Below are positions 20,301 to 30,497 of a stretch of DNA of 34,871 nucleotides, one piece after another; within the stretch, counting starts at the first letter, position 1; each line of letters starts with the position of its first letter. The notes under the pieces are model-generated. The model was given only the letters and a program-made list of their open reading frames with translations. It searched no databases and had not been told where the DNA came from. The translations under genes and the position numbers were made by a program. The stretch is from Discostella pseudostelligera (lineage: Eukaryota; Bacillariophyta; Thalassiosirophyceae; Thalassiosirales; Thalassiosiraceae), in the NCBI GenBank assembly GCA_036940085.1, contig JALLBK010000033.1:5816-40686 (forward strand), given 5' to 3'.

Positions 20301-22774
20301 CGTGAAGCACAGGAAGAAGAACGAAGACTCAATGCTGAAAAGAGGAAGCAAATCGAGTTCGAGCGTTATCAAAAGCAGCTGGAGATCGACCAACAGAAGC
20401 AACAACAGGCCTCTCAGCAGAAGCAAAGCTTACAAAAGAAAGAGGTACAAACTTCATCGCGACCATCCGGTTCGAGACCTACATTGTCATTGTTTGGATT
20501 TGGAGAACCGAAGGAGGAGACGACTACCCTCAAAATCGCCGTTGCCGCTTCACCAGCAAAACCATCTGTTTCAACAGCACCACGGGGTGTCCCAACAATC
20601 AATAAATGGAAATTGAACAGCGACAATACAATCTCTGGTTTCATTAGTGGCTCAAGCAGTTTCAAAGATGGTGAACCAGTGACTACTTCTCCTATCACGG
20701 GAAGTGCATCCAGTGGATCCGTCGTACAGACAAAATCAAAATCGAATTATTTCTTAGGCGAACCAGCAAGTTCTGGAGGCGTGTTTGGATTTTTTGGTGG
20801 ACAGGAGGTAGCCACACCTGCTGCTGCGAAACAGTCGAATGGCGCTGCTGAGGCGCGAAAGAAAGCTCAAGCTCAGGCAAAGGAGATCGCGGAGGAGAAG
20901 CGCCGAATAGCAGAAGAAGGTAAGTGTTCATCCCCCATTCATGATCTTCTCTACTGCTGATGGGCACGCTAATTATATTTTTCTTGTTGCGGACTGGTCA
21001 TAGCTGCTACGAAGCGGGAAGCTCAGATTCAAGCAAGCAAGAAAGCTGAGGAAGAACGCAAACAAGTAGCCGAGGCTCAAAAGCGTGCTGCTGCAGCCGC
21101 TGCGGAGCAAAAGCGGTCGGAGCAGGAGGAGAAGAAACGTGAACTGAAGGAGAAGAGGAGGGCAGAACAAGAGAAGGCTGTGCAGGCTCGTAAAAAAGCT
21201 GAGGAGGAGCGTAACCTAGCGATCAAGGCACGTAAGCAGGCTGCAGAAGCAGCGAAGGAGGCTCAGCTGAAAGCTCTGGCGAAAGCAAAGCAGGACGCGG
21301 AGGAAAAGCGCCGCATCACAGAGGAGGGTGAGTCGAAAGGACGACTGTTATTTGTATTGCGAAGTCGATGGATATGACTTATGCTCAACCCTTTTCTCCT
21401 TTTGAATGTGACAGCTGCCGCGAAACGCGAAGCTGAGATTGCAGCTCGCAAGCAAGCCGATGATGAACGCAGACAAGCCGTAGAGGCTCAAAAACGCGCT
21501 GCTGCAGCTGTCGCGGAACAAAGGCGATTGGAGCAAGAGCAGAAGAAACGTGAACTGGAGGAAAAGAGGAAGGCTGAACAGGAGAAAGCTGCGAAGCAGG
21601 CATTAGCACGAAAACAAGCCGAGGAGGAGCGGAAACAAGCGGTGGAGGCTCAAAAGCGTGCCGCAGCAGCCGCTGCGGAGCAAAAGCGATTAGAACAGGA
21701 ACAGCAGAAGCGGGAGCTAGAGGCGAAGAAAAGGTTGGAGCAAGAAGAAGCCGCCAAAGTTCGTCAAATGCAGGAAAAGAAACTGCAGGCCGAACAAGCT
21801 GTCAGTAAAGCACCTCGGTGAGTGCGTATGGGTTAGCTCAGCTGCACCCTACGCTAGATGAAACTATTGTTTCTGTTTATGTACTGATGCCTTTCTTCAT
21901 GTACTCTTCACGTCAGTGGCGCTACCATAAATTTGTTTGACTTCGGTGCGAGCAAGTCTCCGACCCTCTCGACCATCTCAACTAAATCAGCTTCCACTGC
22001 ACCACGTGGCGTTCCTGTCATATCGAAATGGAAACAAGCTCGCGATGGGTCGATAACGGGGGTGATTTCTGGATCAGGAAAATTTAGAGATGGGGATCCG
22101 ATAACTACTTCTCCGATCAGGGGAAGCGCCGTGGGAGGAACTGTTGTGACCACTGAGTCGGGATCGAAATATTTCTTGGAAGGAGGTAAGAAGACTTACT
22201 ATCGTTCTCATAATACTCTACGAAAATAACCTGCCCCCTAACAGATGAAACTTTGTCTGAACAAGGTAATGCACCACCAAAAGTGGCAGCCGATGCCAAT
22301 GCTGCTGCTAATTCACGAGCAGAGGCAGCCGCGGCTGCTCGTGAAAAGGCCGCAGCTGCTCAGAATCTTGCTGCCGAAAAAGCGGCCCGATTGAAGCAGG
22401 AGAAAGAGGCCGCTTCAGCCGCTTCAGCGGCCAGAGAGGCCAAAGCAAAACAGGCGGCAAAGACGGTGGAAAAATCGAAGAAGAGTACAACCATTTCTTT
22501 ATTTGGACTGGGTGGGAACAACGCTGATACAGTTTCTATTTCTGCACCACCACAAAAGCAGCAACCAAGTCCGGCGAAACCTATTGCACCGAGCGGAGTC
22601 CCAACAATATCCGGTTGGAGATTGACTGGTGATGGTAGCATCTCGGGGCGCATCAGTGGATCACCTAACTTCCGCGATGGGGAACAAGTTACAACAAGTC
22701 AGATTGTTCAGGGGCGAATTGAATCCGGATCCGTCGTCAAGACTGGGAGTGGATCTAGATATTTCCTTGCTTAA
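17386..22774 (+). CDS. Large plastid-targeted modular repeat protein, unknown function
   Basis: Nine exons: 17386..18435, 18549..18614, 18701..19773, 19863..20143, 20218..20919, 21004..21327, 21415..21817, 21917..22185, 22245..22774. All splices are GT-AG and the total (4,698 nt) is in frame, giving 1,565 residues. Starts at 17302, 17335 or 17362 are also in frame; 17386 has the best context and opens a signal peptide ending Q-A-S-G/F-S, an ASAF-like plastid motif. Order: Pro/Ser-rich linker; a Gly/Ala-rich pair of membrane-prone helices (IGGTLTGAIIGLY, AALGVALGAGAFVG; about 225-270); four 22-residue amphipathic repeats starting ATPG; a Pro-rich linker; then four ~58-residue domains ending SGSRYFL, separated by long Ala/Lys/Glu/Gln coiled coils. 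Short SLFGLGG-like motifs precede the domains. I do not recognise the family. It may be a plastid-envelope or thylakoid scaffold; this is inference from architecture. Confidence 0.8.
18304..18766 (+). repeat. Four 22-codon repeats matching exon boundaries
   Basis: Units are at 18304-18369, 18370-18435, 18549-18614 and 18701-18766, each 66 nt and starting Ala-Thr-Pro-Gly-(Lys/Arg)-Ile. Units 1 and 2 differ at only two positions, both synonymous. Unit 3 is exactly one exon; unit 4 opens exon 3. The introns at 18436-18548 and 18615-18700 both fall at the unit border (AAG/GC), which has no intron between units 1 and 2. Confidence 0.9.
19599..22771 (+). repeat. Four copies of an unfamiliar ~58-residue domain
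   Basis: Copies lie at about 19599-19874 (split by an intron), 20575-20760, 21998-22184 and 22585-22771. The shared pattern is A-P-x-(G/A)-V/A-P-x-I-x-x-W-(K/R), then D-x-(S/T)-I-(S/T)-G-x-I-S-G-S, F-(K/R)-D-G-(E/D), (V/I)-T-T-S, and G-(S/T)-V-V-x-T-x-S-x-S-x-Y-F-L. Spacing is nearly constant, so it is a real domain, probably beta-rich. Each copy is preceded by a FSLFG(L/F)G-type motif or a similar one. Confidence 0.85.
20218..21817 (+). repeat. Duplicated coiled-coil exons
   Basis: Exons 5, 6 and 7 each follow a phase-1 intron after a DAEEKRR- or AEEKRR-type segment, and each opens with Ala-Ala-(Thr/Ala)-Lys-(Gln/Arg)-Glu-Ala. Exon 7 holds two copies of a block with VEAQKRAAAA and RLEQEQ(K/Q)KREL; exon 6 holds one related copy. 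This indicates duplication of phase-matched exons. Confidence 0.75.
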
Positions 22775-23362
22775 GCCCAAGGATACTCTTTGGTTTTTGT
22801 GTGGTTGATGATAAGCTCGAACAACGAGTGGAAAGAGTAAGACACACTATGTGTTTGAACCGAGCTTCCATTAAAATTAAACAATGTTTTGAAACGAACA
22901 AAATGACAATTCATCATCTTCACCTCCTTCTCTTTCCATCGTTTGGACAAAAGCATCTTGATGTGATATTGGTGGATGATTTGCACCTCTTTCGGCCGGA
23001 GGGAGAGCTCGCTGCCGCACAGGCAGTGTCAGTGGTGCCAATACTCCTGCCTAACCGCTGAGCCAATGCGTCGTAGTAGCCCTAGATCTTTGATGCTACG
23101 CAGAGCAGAGAAGAATAGCGACGGCACGATTTCGGCCCCTTTGTAGAGATTCATATGCCGCAAGGATGTCCGCGTTGACGAGTTGGTGGAGATGAATTTG
23201 CATCGTGATGTATGGTAGATAACGATGCCATTCTCACCGGATGTCTGAAGAAAGACGCCGACTCTAGCTGAGTTTCGTCCGCCTCTATTTAGAGAGGAGC
23301 CACATGAAGCTGCGTGAGGTTTGGAACAAGTACCATAATGGATTTATGAATGTATCGCGAAT
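22775..23362. other. Convergent region with an ATG-less open frame
   Basis: These 588 nt separate the repeat-protein stop from the propeller stop. On the minus strand a frame is open for 104 codons from 23343 to 23032 (stop TGA at 23029-23031), with no early Met. It includes stretches such as VGVFLQTSGENGIVIYH and IVPSLFFSALRSI that look protein-like. It could be a gene remnant or chance; I recognise no family. Confidence 0.3.
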
Positions 23363-24933
23363 TCATTGTAGTCGAACAAAAGGAATTGAGAAAACAGTGC
23401 TCTCGGATGACTCGAATTCTCCGCCTTCTCGAATCAATACACCATCATTCAAACTCAAACTATAAAGCCCTGTCTCGACGAATTGACAGCAAAGTCCGTC
23501 ATGTGCTGAATCAAAAATAATGAACTCGTACAATCCATCTGGGAGACAAATTGAATCAAGGTACGACGACAATTTTTCGGTAGGGGCAAAAGATTGTACC
23601 AACTCTTCACCATCACCACCACTGTCGTTGATTCGGAACAGTTTCCATGATATTTCATTTGAAAAAGTATCGTAATCGTAATAAATGGCGATCACAACCC
23701 CATAGCATGTATCTGTAGGAGAGGAAGTGAAGGACGGAGCAAGCGATGTTGATGGGTTATCCGTGGGAGAAGACGACAATGATGGCGCAACCGATAATGA
23801 CGGTCCTATGGTAGGGGGTGCTATCGACGGAATAATAGACGGTGACAAGGACAACGAAGGAGCTTGAGTCGGCATCTCTTGTGTACACTCTGCTATGTTG
23901 AACGAATAGACCTCGTTTTCAGTTCTCGCAAGTAGGAAACGACAGGATAGCTTGTATTCATCAAATCGTCGACCCAAAGTGAAGGTCTGCACCCATTCAC
24001 CATTTCGCAGAGAGAACACTCGCCCGGATATGACCAGGATGTCATTGTGAATTGATAATGCATTCACTCCAGATATATTGAATTGTCGAAGAAAGGCAAA
24101 GGTTTGGTTTCCATCCTCTCGACGGTACATGAGGGTACTGCTTGTCATTTCAGTAGCGGAGATCCACAACGCAGCTTCATCCCAGTAGAGGAAATAGTCA
24201 CGGCTAGAGTCTACTTTGTTGACATGTCCAGCCGGAATGTGATCTTGAATACGCACAACAGCTCCCGTATCTGCTGTGTACTTGTACAGCTGAACAAAAA
24301 GACAACTCATTTTCACTGATACAATGACATCGCCTGCAATGGAGCAAGGACACCTCCCATTGAACATAGCGAATTGCACCCATTTGTTGCTCTCTCTACG
24401 GAAAACTATTATCTTGTTGTATACCCCGTCATCAGTTGCCACAATAGCTAAATTGCCGTCGATACTGACGTCATACCCAAACTGTCTGTGGTCATGCTGA
24501 GTTAGGAGATCATTCATCTTCTCCCATGTCCCCGTCTGATTTCGATGAAAAACGACAACAGTTCCGCTGAAAGCATAGGCATTTTCCAATCCTACAAATG
24601 CTGCATTCCCAGATATGGCCACAGAAGCGATTCCATCAACGCTCAAATCACTTAAGTCGAAACCTCTGTCTAGTTGCCATCGTTCATTGTTTGCCCACTT
24701 GCAAAACAACACAAAGACTGAACCATACCCATCTTGCACAACCAAAATCTGGTCTTCCCATCTACTTCCATAGTTATGAACCTTGGATCATCAAGAGATG
24801 TCTCTATTCTCTGTGCATTTGATAGAATCTTGTCAAAACATGCCGTTGAGGAAGATGACGATGAAAGCGGCACAGGCGGGCTAATGGTTGGAGGTGATGG
24901 CGGCGATGATGGTGGAGGAGCTGAAGTCGGTAA
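23363..24933 (-). pseudogene. Second propeller unit, cut from the first by TAG and a frame break
   Basis: This is a tandem copy of the extracellular half of the gene ending at 24934. Just past that TAG the frame stays open (PPPSSPPSPP linker) and codes ACFDKILSNAQRIETSLDDPR, partner of ECADKIAANAQKVEIQLDDPR in copy 1. Near 24754-24760 the frame shifts by one base (after EVDGK). From about 24745 to the stop at 23363 a 460-codon frame is intact. It has FG-GAP/propeller-like strands, an S-P-S/P-S linker (APSLSLSPSIIPS) typical of diatom surface proteins, and a C-terminal Cys-rich domain (LPDGLYEFIIFDSAHDGLCC). If the TAG and frame break are sequencing errors, it is the C-terminal half of one ~1,200-residue protein; otherwise it is a pseudogene or a separate 3' cistron without its own signal. 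Confidence 0.6.
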
Positions 24934-26922
24934 CTAAGACTGAGTTGACATCTGCTGCGTGCACTCTTCAATGTTGTATGAATAAACATTACTCTTGCTG
25001 GTGGCTAGAAGAGTCTGACCAGACAGTTGAAAATTCTCAAGATACCCGTATCGGTGATCCAACGTGAAGTCTTCTATCCAATTGCCGTTATGAACTGAAA
25101 ATATGTGCGTTTGATTGTCTCCACCCACAACCAGAACGTCATTGTGAATTGCAATCTGGTTCTCCGATGACGCAATAACAAATATTTGTTCGACAATGGA
25201 AAATGGTCCGCTCTCAGTCTGCCGTTGGTAGATCACGCCAGCCTGTTGGAAACGATCCCAATACACAAAGAGGTTCCGGCTCAATTCCATCGATAAGACG
25301 GGTTCATCATAAACAATGATTGGATCTTGGAAAGGAACGAAACCATCCGCAGTTTCTTTGACTTCATAGAGCTGCAAATTCCAAGTGTCGTCGCTGAATA
25401 GGTCGAATTCCAAAACAACCAATATGTTGCCTGCTATCCTGCAATACTCTCCTGCAATCACGTCAAACTCTACCCATCGTTTGCCTACTCGGCGGAAAAC
25501 ATTCACATTGTGATTGCACCTATCCACATTCACATTACTGTCCCAGGCGGGTTTGCCAAAATATACGCAGTCGTTATATTCTACAACACATGCGAACTCT
25601 CCATCTATTGCAACTTGCATCCCAAACCCGTAGCGAGATTCATCGACAGTAGTACGGATGAATGGATCATTCACCTGCTCCCAACTTCCGAGTTGATTTT
25701 GCTCAAACATTAAAACATCACCGGCACTATTATTGGCCCCTCCGAATCCAACCAGTGCCGTCTTGCCAAAAAGCGCAACCGAGGCGTCGCCACTTCCAAC
25801 ATTTTCCATTCGAAATGACTGCACCACTTGCCATGTTCCGGTAGTTGCCAATACATAGAATATTACAACCTGTGAACTTGTAGTTTCTCCGACATCACTG
25901 ACAGCCATGACCATATTGCTTCCATCTACTGTAATTCTAGGATTTCGAGGATCATCAAGTTGTATCTCTACTTTCTGTGCATTTGCTGCTATCTTGTCAG
26001 CGCACTCTTCCGGAGTGAGGAAGTTCAAGGAGGACAAATCGGTGTTGGATGGAGTAGATCCAGCTGCCGCCGTCGAAGGCTCGTTGTTCCCATCATTCCC
26101 TAAATATAAGTTCACAATGGCAATTGCATTTGTCACAGCAAAAAGCAATAGACCGCTCAGCAGGAGCTGCATTCGTTTCTGTTTCCAAAAGGGAAGAGTT
26201 GGTTCAATGTGGGTTGCCATGATTACATCATTATCGTAATCTGTCATTTCCACAAGGAATGCATCATGTATAATTAGGTGTTGCGGCTCATGATCAATTC
26301 TTGCGTTGGCAGTATGAAAAGCAGCATCATTGTTTCCAGTTGTATCGGTAGTAGTGGCAGTACTAACAAAATTTTCTGCAAGAATTTGGGCCGCTTCTTC
26401 ATCTTCAACTTCTCCTGCTCTTTGTGTGCTGGAGTCCAATCTGGCGTCGTCTTCATGGTCGGTCTCGCCTCGATTTGGATCAACGATGACATCGTCGCTT
26501 GAGTTGGCAGACGATTCCATCGGATCTGCGTCGTCGACGCCGACATTTTTGCATTTAGCAGCTGATTGATGCAGGGAGGTAGGGTTATCGTCATCGTCAA
26601 CGTCAACATCAAGCGACGACCCTTGTCCGCCATTGTCGATAGCTTCAATACCCATCATGCCAATGCCAGTCACAGTCAGCGGTGGCGGCGGTGAGTTGTT
26701 GGTTTGATGCATCGACGGCACGTTGGTAGTCGCAGACGGTGCCTGGGGCTGCGCCGTCGACGCGGCCTGATGATCGTCATCATCATGAGCATAGGCCGGC
26801 TCAGCATCAACCTCAGCGGCAACCTCATCGGCACTCAGCGATGATGATGCAAGATGTGAAGTGGTGAGACCTTCGTCGGGGTCGACGTCGAGGACGAGGC
26901 GATGCGGTGGATTTGATGACAT
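24934..26922 (-). CDS. Type II membrane protein with extracellular propeller-like repeats
   Basis: A single-exon gene of about 662 residues from the ATG at 26922. Residues 1-255 are acidic, Asp/Ser/Thr-rich and probably cytoplasmic. One transmembrane segment, LLLSGLLLFAVTNAIAIVNLY, lies at about 258-278, after basic residues (KQKRM), so the C-terminus should face outside or the lumen. The rest has repeating short strands of the type (V/I)-A-(I/L)-x-G-(N/E/D)-x-(A/L)-x-V-(V/G), e.g. ASVALFGKTALVGFGG and QIAIHNDVLVVGG, in a 6- to 7-blade pattern like FG-GAP or kelch-type propellers. No enzyme motif is seen; a cell-surface or wall role is a guess. The frame ends at TAG 24934-24936, just where a Pro/Ser linker would lead into the duplicated second propeller. 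It is divergent from the M3 peptidase. Confidence 0.7.
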   Translation of the reverse strand: MSSNPPHRLVLDVDPDEGLTTSHLASSSLSADEVAAEVDAEPAYAHDDDDHQAASTAQPQAPSATTNVPSMHQTNNSPPPPLTVTGIGMMGIEAIDNGGQGSSLDVDVDDDDNPTSLHQSAAKCKNVGVDDADPMESSANSSDDVIVDPNRGETDHEDDARLDSSTQRAGEVEDEEAAQILAENFVSTATTTDTTGNNDAAFHTANARIDHEPQHLIIHDAFLVEMTDYDNDVIMATHIEPTLPFWKQKRMQLLLSGLLLFAVTNAIAIVNLYLGNDGNNEPSTAAAGSTPSNTDLSSLNFLTPEECADKIAANAQKVEIQLDDPRNPRITVDGSNMVMAVSDVGETTSSQVVIFYVLATTGTWQVVQSFRMENVGSGDASVALFGKTALVGFGGANNSAGDVLMFEQNQLGSWEQVNDPFIRTTVDESRYGFGMQVAIDGEFACVVEYNDCVYFGKPAWDSNVNVDRCNHNVNVFRRVGKRWVEFDVIAGEYCRIAGNILVVLEFDLFSDDTWNLQLYEVKETADGFVPFQDPIIVYDEPVLSMELSRNLFVYWDRFQQAGVIYQRQTESGPFSIVEQIFVIASSENQIAIHNDVLVVGGDNQTHIFSVHNGNWIEDFTLDHRYGYLENFQLSGQTLLATSKSNVYSYNIEECTQQMSTQS

Positions 26923-27675
26923 GGCTATGGCGATGGAGCATAGGGCAGCATGACAGCATGATGTGCCCTCCAACTCCTACCTCATAGTTCATAGCTTGTT
27001 TCTTGTGCGTGAGAGTGAGAGCCTGCGTGGGGAGATAGATAGATACGCCCGCCTTCATTCGACCTTATTTACCATACAAGTCTCAATTGTCCCACTGGTT
27101 ACTGGTAGATAATACTGGTAGGTAATACTGGTAGATACTTGGATGCTTCCGTCCTCCATCGTCGCAGTGTGCGGTGGCGGTGGATGATGTTGTTGTCAAC
27201 CATACCATACATATTCAAAAAAATTCGCTTAAGTACGATACCATAGCACAGTGCATGGACATTGGCGGGCTTCGCACCACTTTCAGCGATTGATTTCACT
27301 GCCGCAGCGTAGGAATATTCGTGAAATTCAAAATTCAGTTCCACAAGGTTCTTTCCCGGCGCAAGAAGTTCCACAGGTTGAAGTTGATGAAGTTGAAGTT
27401 GTTGAAGAGATCGGGAGTGCTGCCGCGCATTCGTTTTGGCGGGAGAGAACCACATCAAACGTTTTGGCGGGAAAGTTGACGCTGACTCACAGCTTGCACA
27501 GCAAGAAAAATCTGCGTCGGCGTCGGCCGGCCGGCGGTGCGCGCGTCGGCCGGTGCGTCGGCGTCTGTCGTCGTCCCAAAAAAGATCTCTTTGGTTCGTC
27601 TCACATCTTTTTTGTCCTTCGGTCGAGATCTGAGAGAGATCCAATACAATACCAATATATTCATCCAATTCGACG
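26923..27675. promoter_or_regulatory. Divergent promoter propeller gene / M3 peptidase
   Basis: In 753 nt, two TTTTGGCGGGA elements lie at 27434-27444 and 27462-27474, about 200 nt before the peptidase ATG. A GC-rich stretch with repeated GTCGGC/GCCGGC lies at about 27506-27570. The open frames here have no recognisable motif and are not called. Confidence 0.45.
27101..27139. repeat. Three 13-nt tandem copies
   Basis: ACTGGTAGATAAT, ACTGGTAGGTAAT and ACTGGTAGATACT follow one another directly. Confidence 0.85.
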
Positions 27676-30391
27676 ATGAAAATTCCAGCATCGGCGCTTG
27701 CCTTCACTCTCTTCGTATCGCGGAACTCTCCCTCCCGTGCCTTCTCCAGTGCTGCTACCATTCTTTCATCGACACGCAGTTGCAGCAGCAGCCACGCCTA
27801 TCTTGCTCGCAGTACAAGCACCGCCTCATCATCATCATCCTCCACTTGTTCGTCGTCGTCGTCGTCGTCGTCCAGCAAGACCGCTCGCAATATGTCCGCC
27901 GAAACTCTCACCGCCGCCGAATCCGCCACGGCCACCAATAATCCCTTCCTTGATCGCTCTGACCTACCCAAATTTTCAGTAATTGAACCCTCCCAGCTGA
28001 CACCCGCCATGACGTCCATCTTGGAAAAGCTCGAGGCGGACTTTGTCGCGATGGAATCGAGTTTGAGTGAAGAGGGGAAGGAAAGCATGGACTATGACGA
28101 TGTGTTGCCCGTAATTGAGAAGATGCAATTTCCTCTAGGTTAGTAGAAATAGGGGGGAACAACCGACGAAATATGATTTTATGATTGCTTTGTTGATTTA
28201 CACTTACATTTACATGCAATGAAACAATCTAATATTTTTGTACCCCAACATTATTACAGGATATGCGTGGGGAATTGCCAGTCATCTCAATGGTGTAAAG
28301 AATGGCGACGAGCTACGTGCAGCCTACGAGGAGAATCAACCCAAAATTGTCCAGGCAAACATGAAATTCAGCCAAAGCAAACCACTCTACGATGCTCTAG
28401 TCAAGGTGCAACAGGGCTGGGGTGGTAGCGACAATACTGCTGCCGAGGACTTTATCTCCTCTCAAAAGAAACGTGCCGTTGAAAATTCCTTGCGTGGTAT
28501 GACATTGGGAGGTGTTGGTCTCAAGGAAGGCTCTCCGGAACAAATTCGTTTCAAGGAGATTAAGATGAGATTTGCCGAATTGAGTACTGCCTTTTCCAAC
28601 AATGTCCTCGATTCTACCAAAGCATTTGGTTTGGAGGTGACTGATGCATCGTTTGTCGAGGGTGTGCCAGAGAGTGCCAAGGCTATGTGGGCACAGGCGC
28701 ATCAGCAACATTTAGTTAAGGAGTGTAAGGATGAGGAGGAGAAGAAGAGGCTCGAGGAAGTGAAGGTCGATGCCAATGTAGGACCGTGGAGAATTACCTT
28801 GGATGGTCCGAGCTACATTGCGGCTATGCAGCACATACCCAACCGGGAATTGAGGAAGGAGGTGTATTTGGGATATTTGAAGCGTGCATCGGAGTTTACA
28901 GCTGATATGTTGGAAAAGAAGGACGAGGAAGGAGAGACAAACGATGAAGGCGAGAAGAAGGGCAAGTTAGGGAAGAACAATGTTCCTATCATCCAGGAGA
29001 TTTTGCAGTTGAGGAAGGAAATCTCTGGATTGCTTGGATTCAATAATTACGCCGGTAAGTTTGGCCTGGAATTCTTATGTACTATGCGCGCCTTACACCT
29101 GCCTACACACTTCTCATTCATACAACGCGATTTGTTTCCCACCATTTCAGAAATGAGCCTTGCTTCGAAAATGGCGCCGGATGTTGTATCGGTAGCAAAT
29201 TTGTCCAACCTCATCCTTGAGAAAGCATTGCCCGCGGCCGAGAAGGAATTGGCTGCCGCTACAGCCCTAGCACGTGAGGTCGGTGGTGAGGAATACTCTG
29301 AATCCAATCTTGAAAAGCTCATGCCATGGGATACCACCTTTTGGGTGGAGCGACTTAAGGAGAAGACTTTTGACTTGAAGGAGGAGGAGCTACGCCCGTA
29401 TTTTGCATTGGATGCCGTCCTCGATGGTATGTTCCAGTTGATTGACAGAATCTTCGATATCGAGGTTCGCAAGGCAAACGGTAAGGCCGAGGTTTGGCAC
29501 CCGGATGTTCAATTCTTCGAATTGTATGATAAGGAGAGCGGGAAGCACGTGGCCAGTTTCTATTTGGATCCTTACAGTCGTCCAGCGGACAAGCGGGGAG
29601 GAGCCTGGATGGCTGACTGCGTTGGGAAATCGGAGGCACTTGGTATCGACATCCCCGTTGCGTATCTAACGTGCAATGGCTCACCGCCTGTGGGTGATAA
29701 GCCATCGCTCATGACCTTCCGCGAGGTTGAGACACTCTTTCATGAGACAGGACACGGTCTGCAACACATGCTCACCCGTGCCACTGTTGGAGACGTCGCT
29801 GGGATCAGTGGAGTTGAGTGGGATGCCGTCGAACTACCTTCTCAATTCATGGAGAATTGGTGCTATGATAAACCCACCGTGTATGGCTTTGCCAAGCATT
29901 ATGAGACCGGAGAACCTTTGCCCGATGATATGTTCGAGAAGCTCAAGCAGCAAAAGACCTTTGGCGCAGGCATGATGGCATGCCGTCAACTACTATTTGG
30001 AATGTTGGATATGGAGCTTCATTCCAAATATGATCCGTATGGTGACGAGACCATCTTCGATGTCCAGCGACGCATGGCCGAGATCTACACACCCTACTCA
30101 AAGCCAGTGGAAGAGGATCGATTCTTGTGCGGATTCAGCCATATCTTTGCTGGAGGATATTCTGCTGGGTACTACTCATACAAATGGGCGGAGGTGATGA
30201 GTGCTGATGCCTTCGGTGCCTTTGAGGACGTTGGATTGGACAACGAAGATGGCGTGCGTGAAGTTGGGCGGAGGTTTCGGGAGACTGTGTTGAGTTTGGG
30301 AGGTGGAGTTGCACCCATGGAGGTGTTCAAGCGATTCCGCGGTCGCGAACCAAGCCCTGAAGCGCTCCTAAGGCACAACGGTCTTGTCTAG
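27676..30391 (+). CDS. M3-family zinc oligopeptidase (oligopeptidase A-like), organelle-targeted
   Basis: Three exons, 27676..28138, 28260..29054, 29151..30391, give 832 residues. The zinc site is FHETGHGLQH (HExxH, about residues 617-621), preceded by TFREVETL and followed by the third-ligand region GVEWDAVELPSQFMENW. The N-terminal half has the family's WGIASHLNGVKN and the KPLYDAL region. This enzyme class degrades peptides of about 8-23 residues, including cleaved transit peptides in plastids and mitochondria. The first ~72 residues are Ser/Ala/Arg-rich with a short hydrophobic start, suiting an organelle presequence; Met-73 (NMSAETL) could start a cytosolic form. Intron 2 (29055-29150) is 96 nt with no stop, so its retention would insert 32 residues; homology (NNYA then EMSLASKMA) shows it is an intron. 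Convergent with the bestrophin gene, 106 nt apart. Confidence 0.93.
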
Positions 30392-30497
30392 ATTTCGTTT
30401 GAGGGCAAACATGCTATTTAGTTTTAGAACTTCATAACGTTCTGATTAGCTCTATTAATAAGTTTCCGAGACTGCGATAAGATCATTATTGTTTCAT

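Noticed and set aside
23013..23075. tRNA-like stretch (TGGCTCAGCGG resembling a pol III A box, minus strand)
   Set aside because: No B box (GGTTCRANNCC) at a suitable distance and no cloverleaf could be drawn.
27506..27570. GC-rich repeated GTCGGC/GCCGGC stretch as a structured RNA or origin
   Set aside because: It is explained by short GC-rich tandem similarity in a promoter; no specific fold or known element is supported.
27251..27679. 142-codon plus-strand frame before the M3 peptidase
   Set aside because: Crosses the promoter elements and the peptidase start in another frame; Arg-rich because of GC-rich repeats, no motif.
29055..29150. Reading 29055-29150 as coding in the peptidase
   Set aside because: It has GTAAGT and TTTCAG ends, and its removal joins NNYA to EMSLASKMA as in the M3 family.
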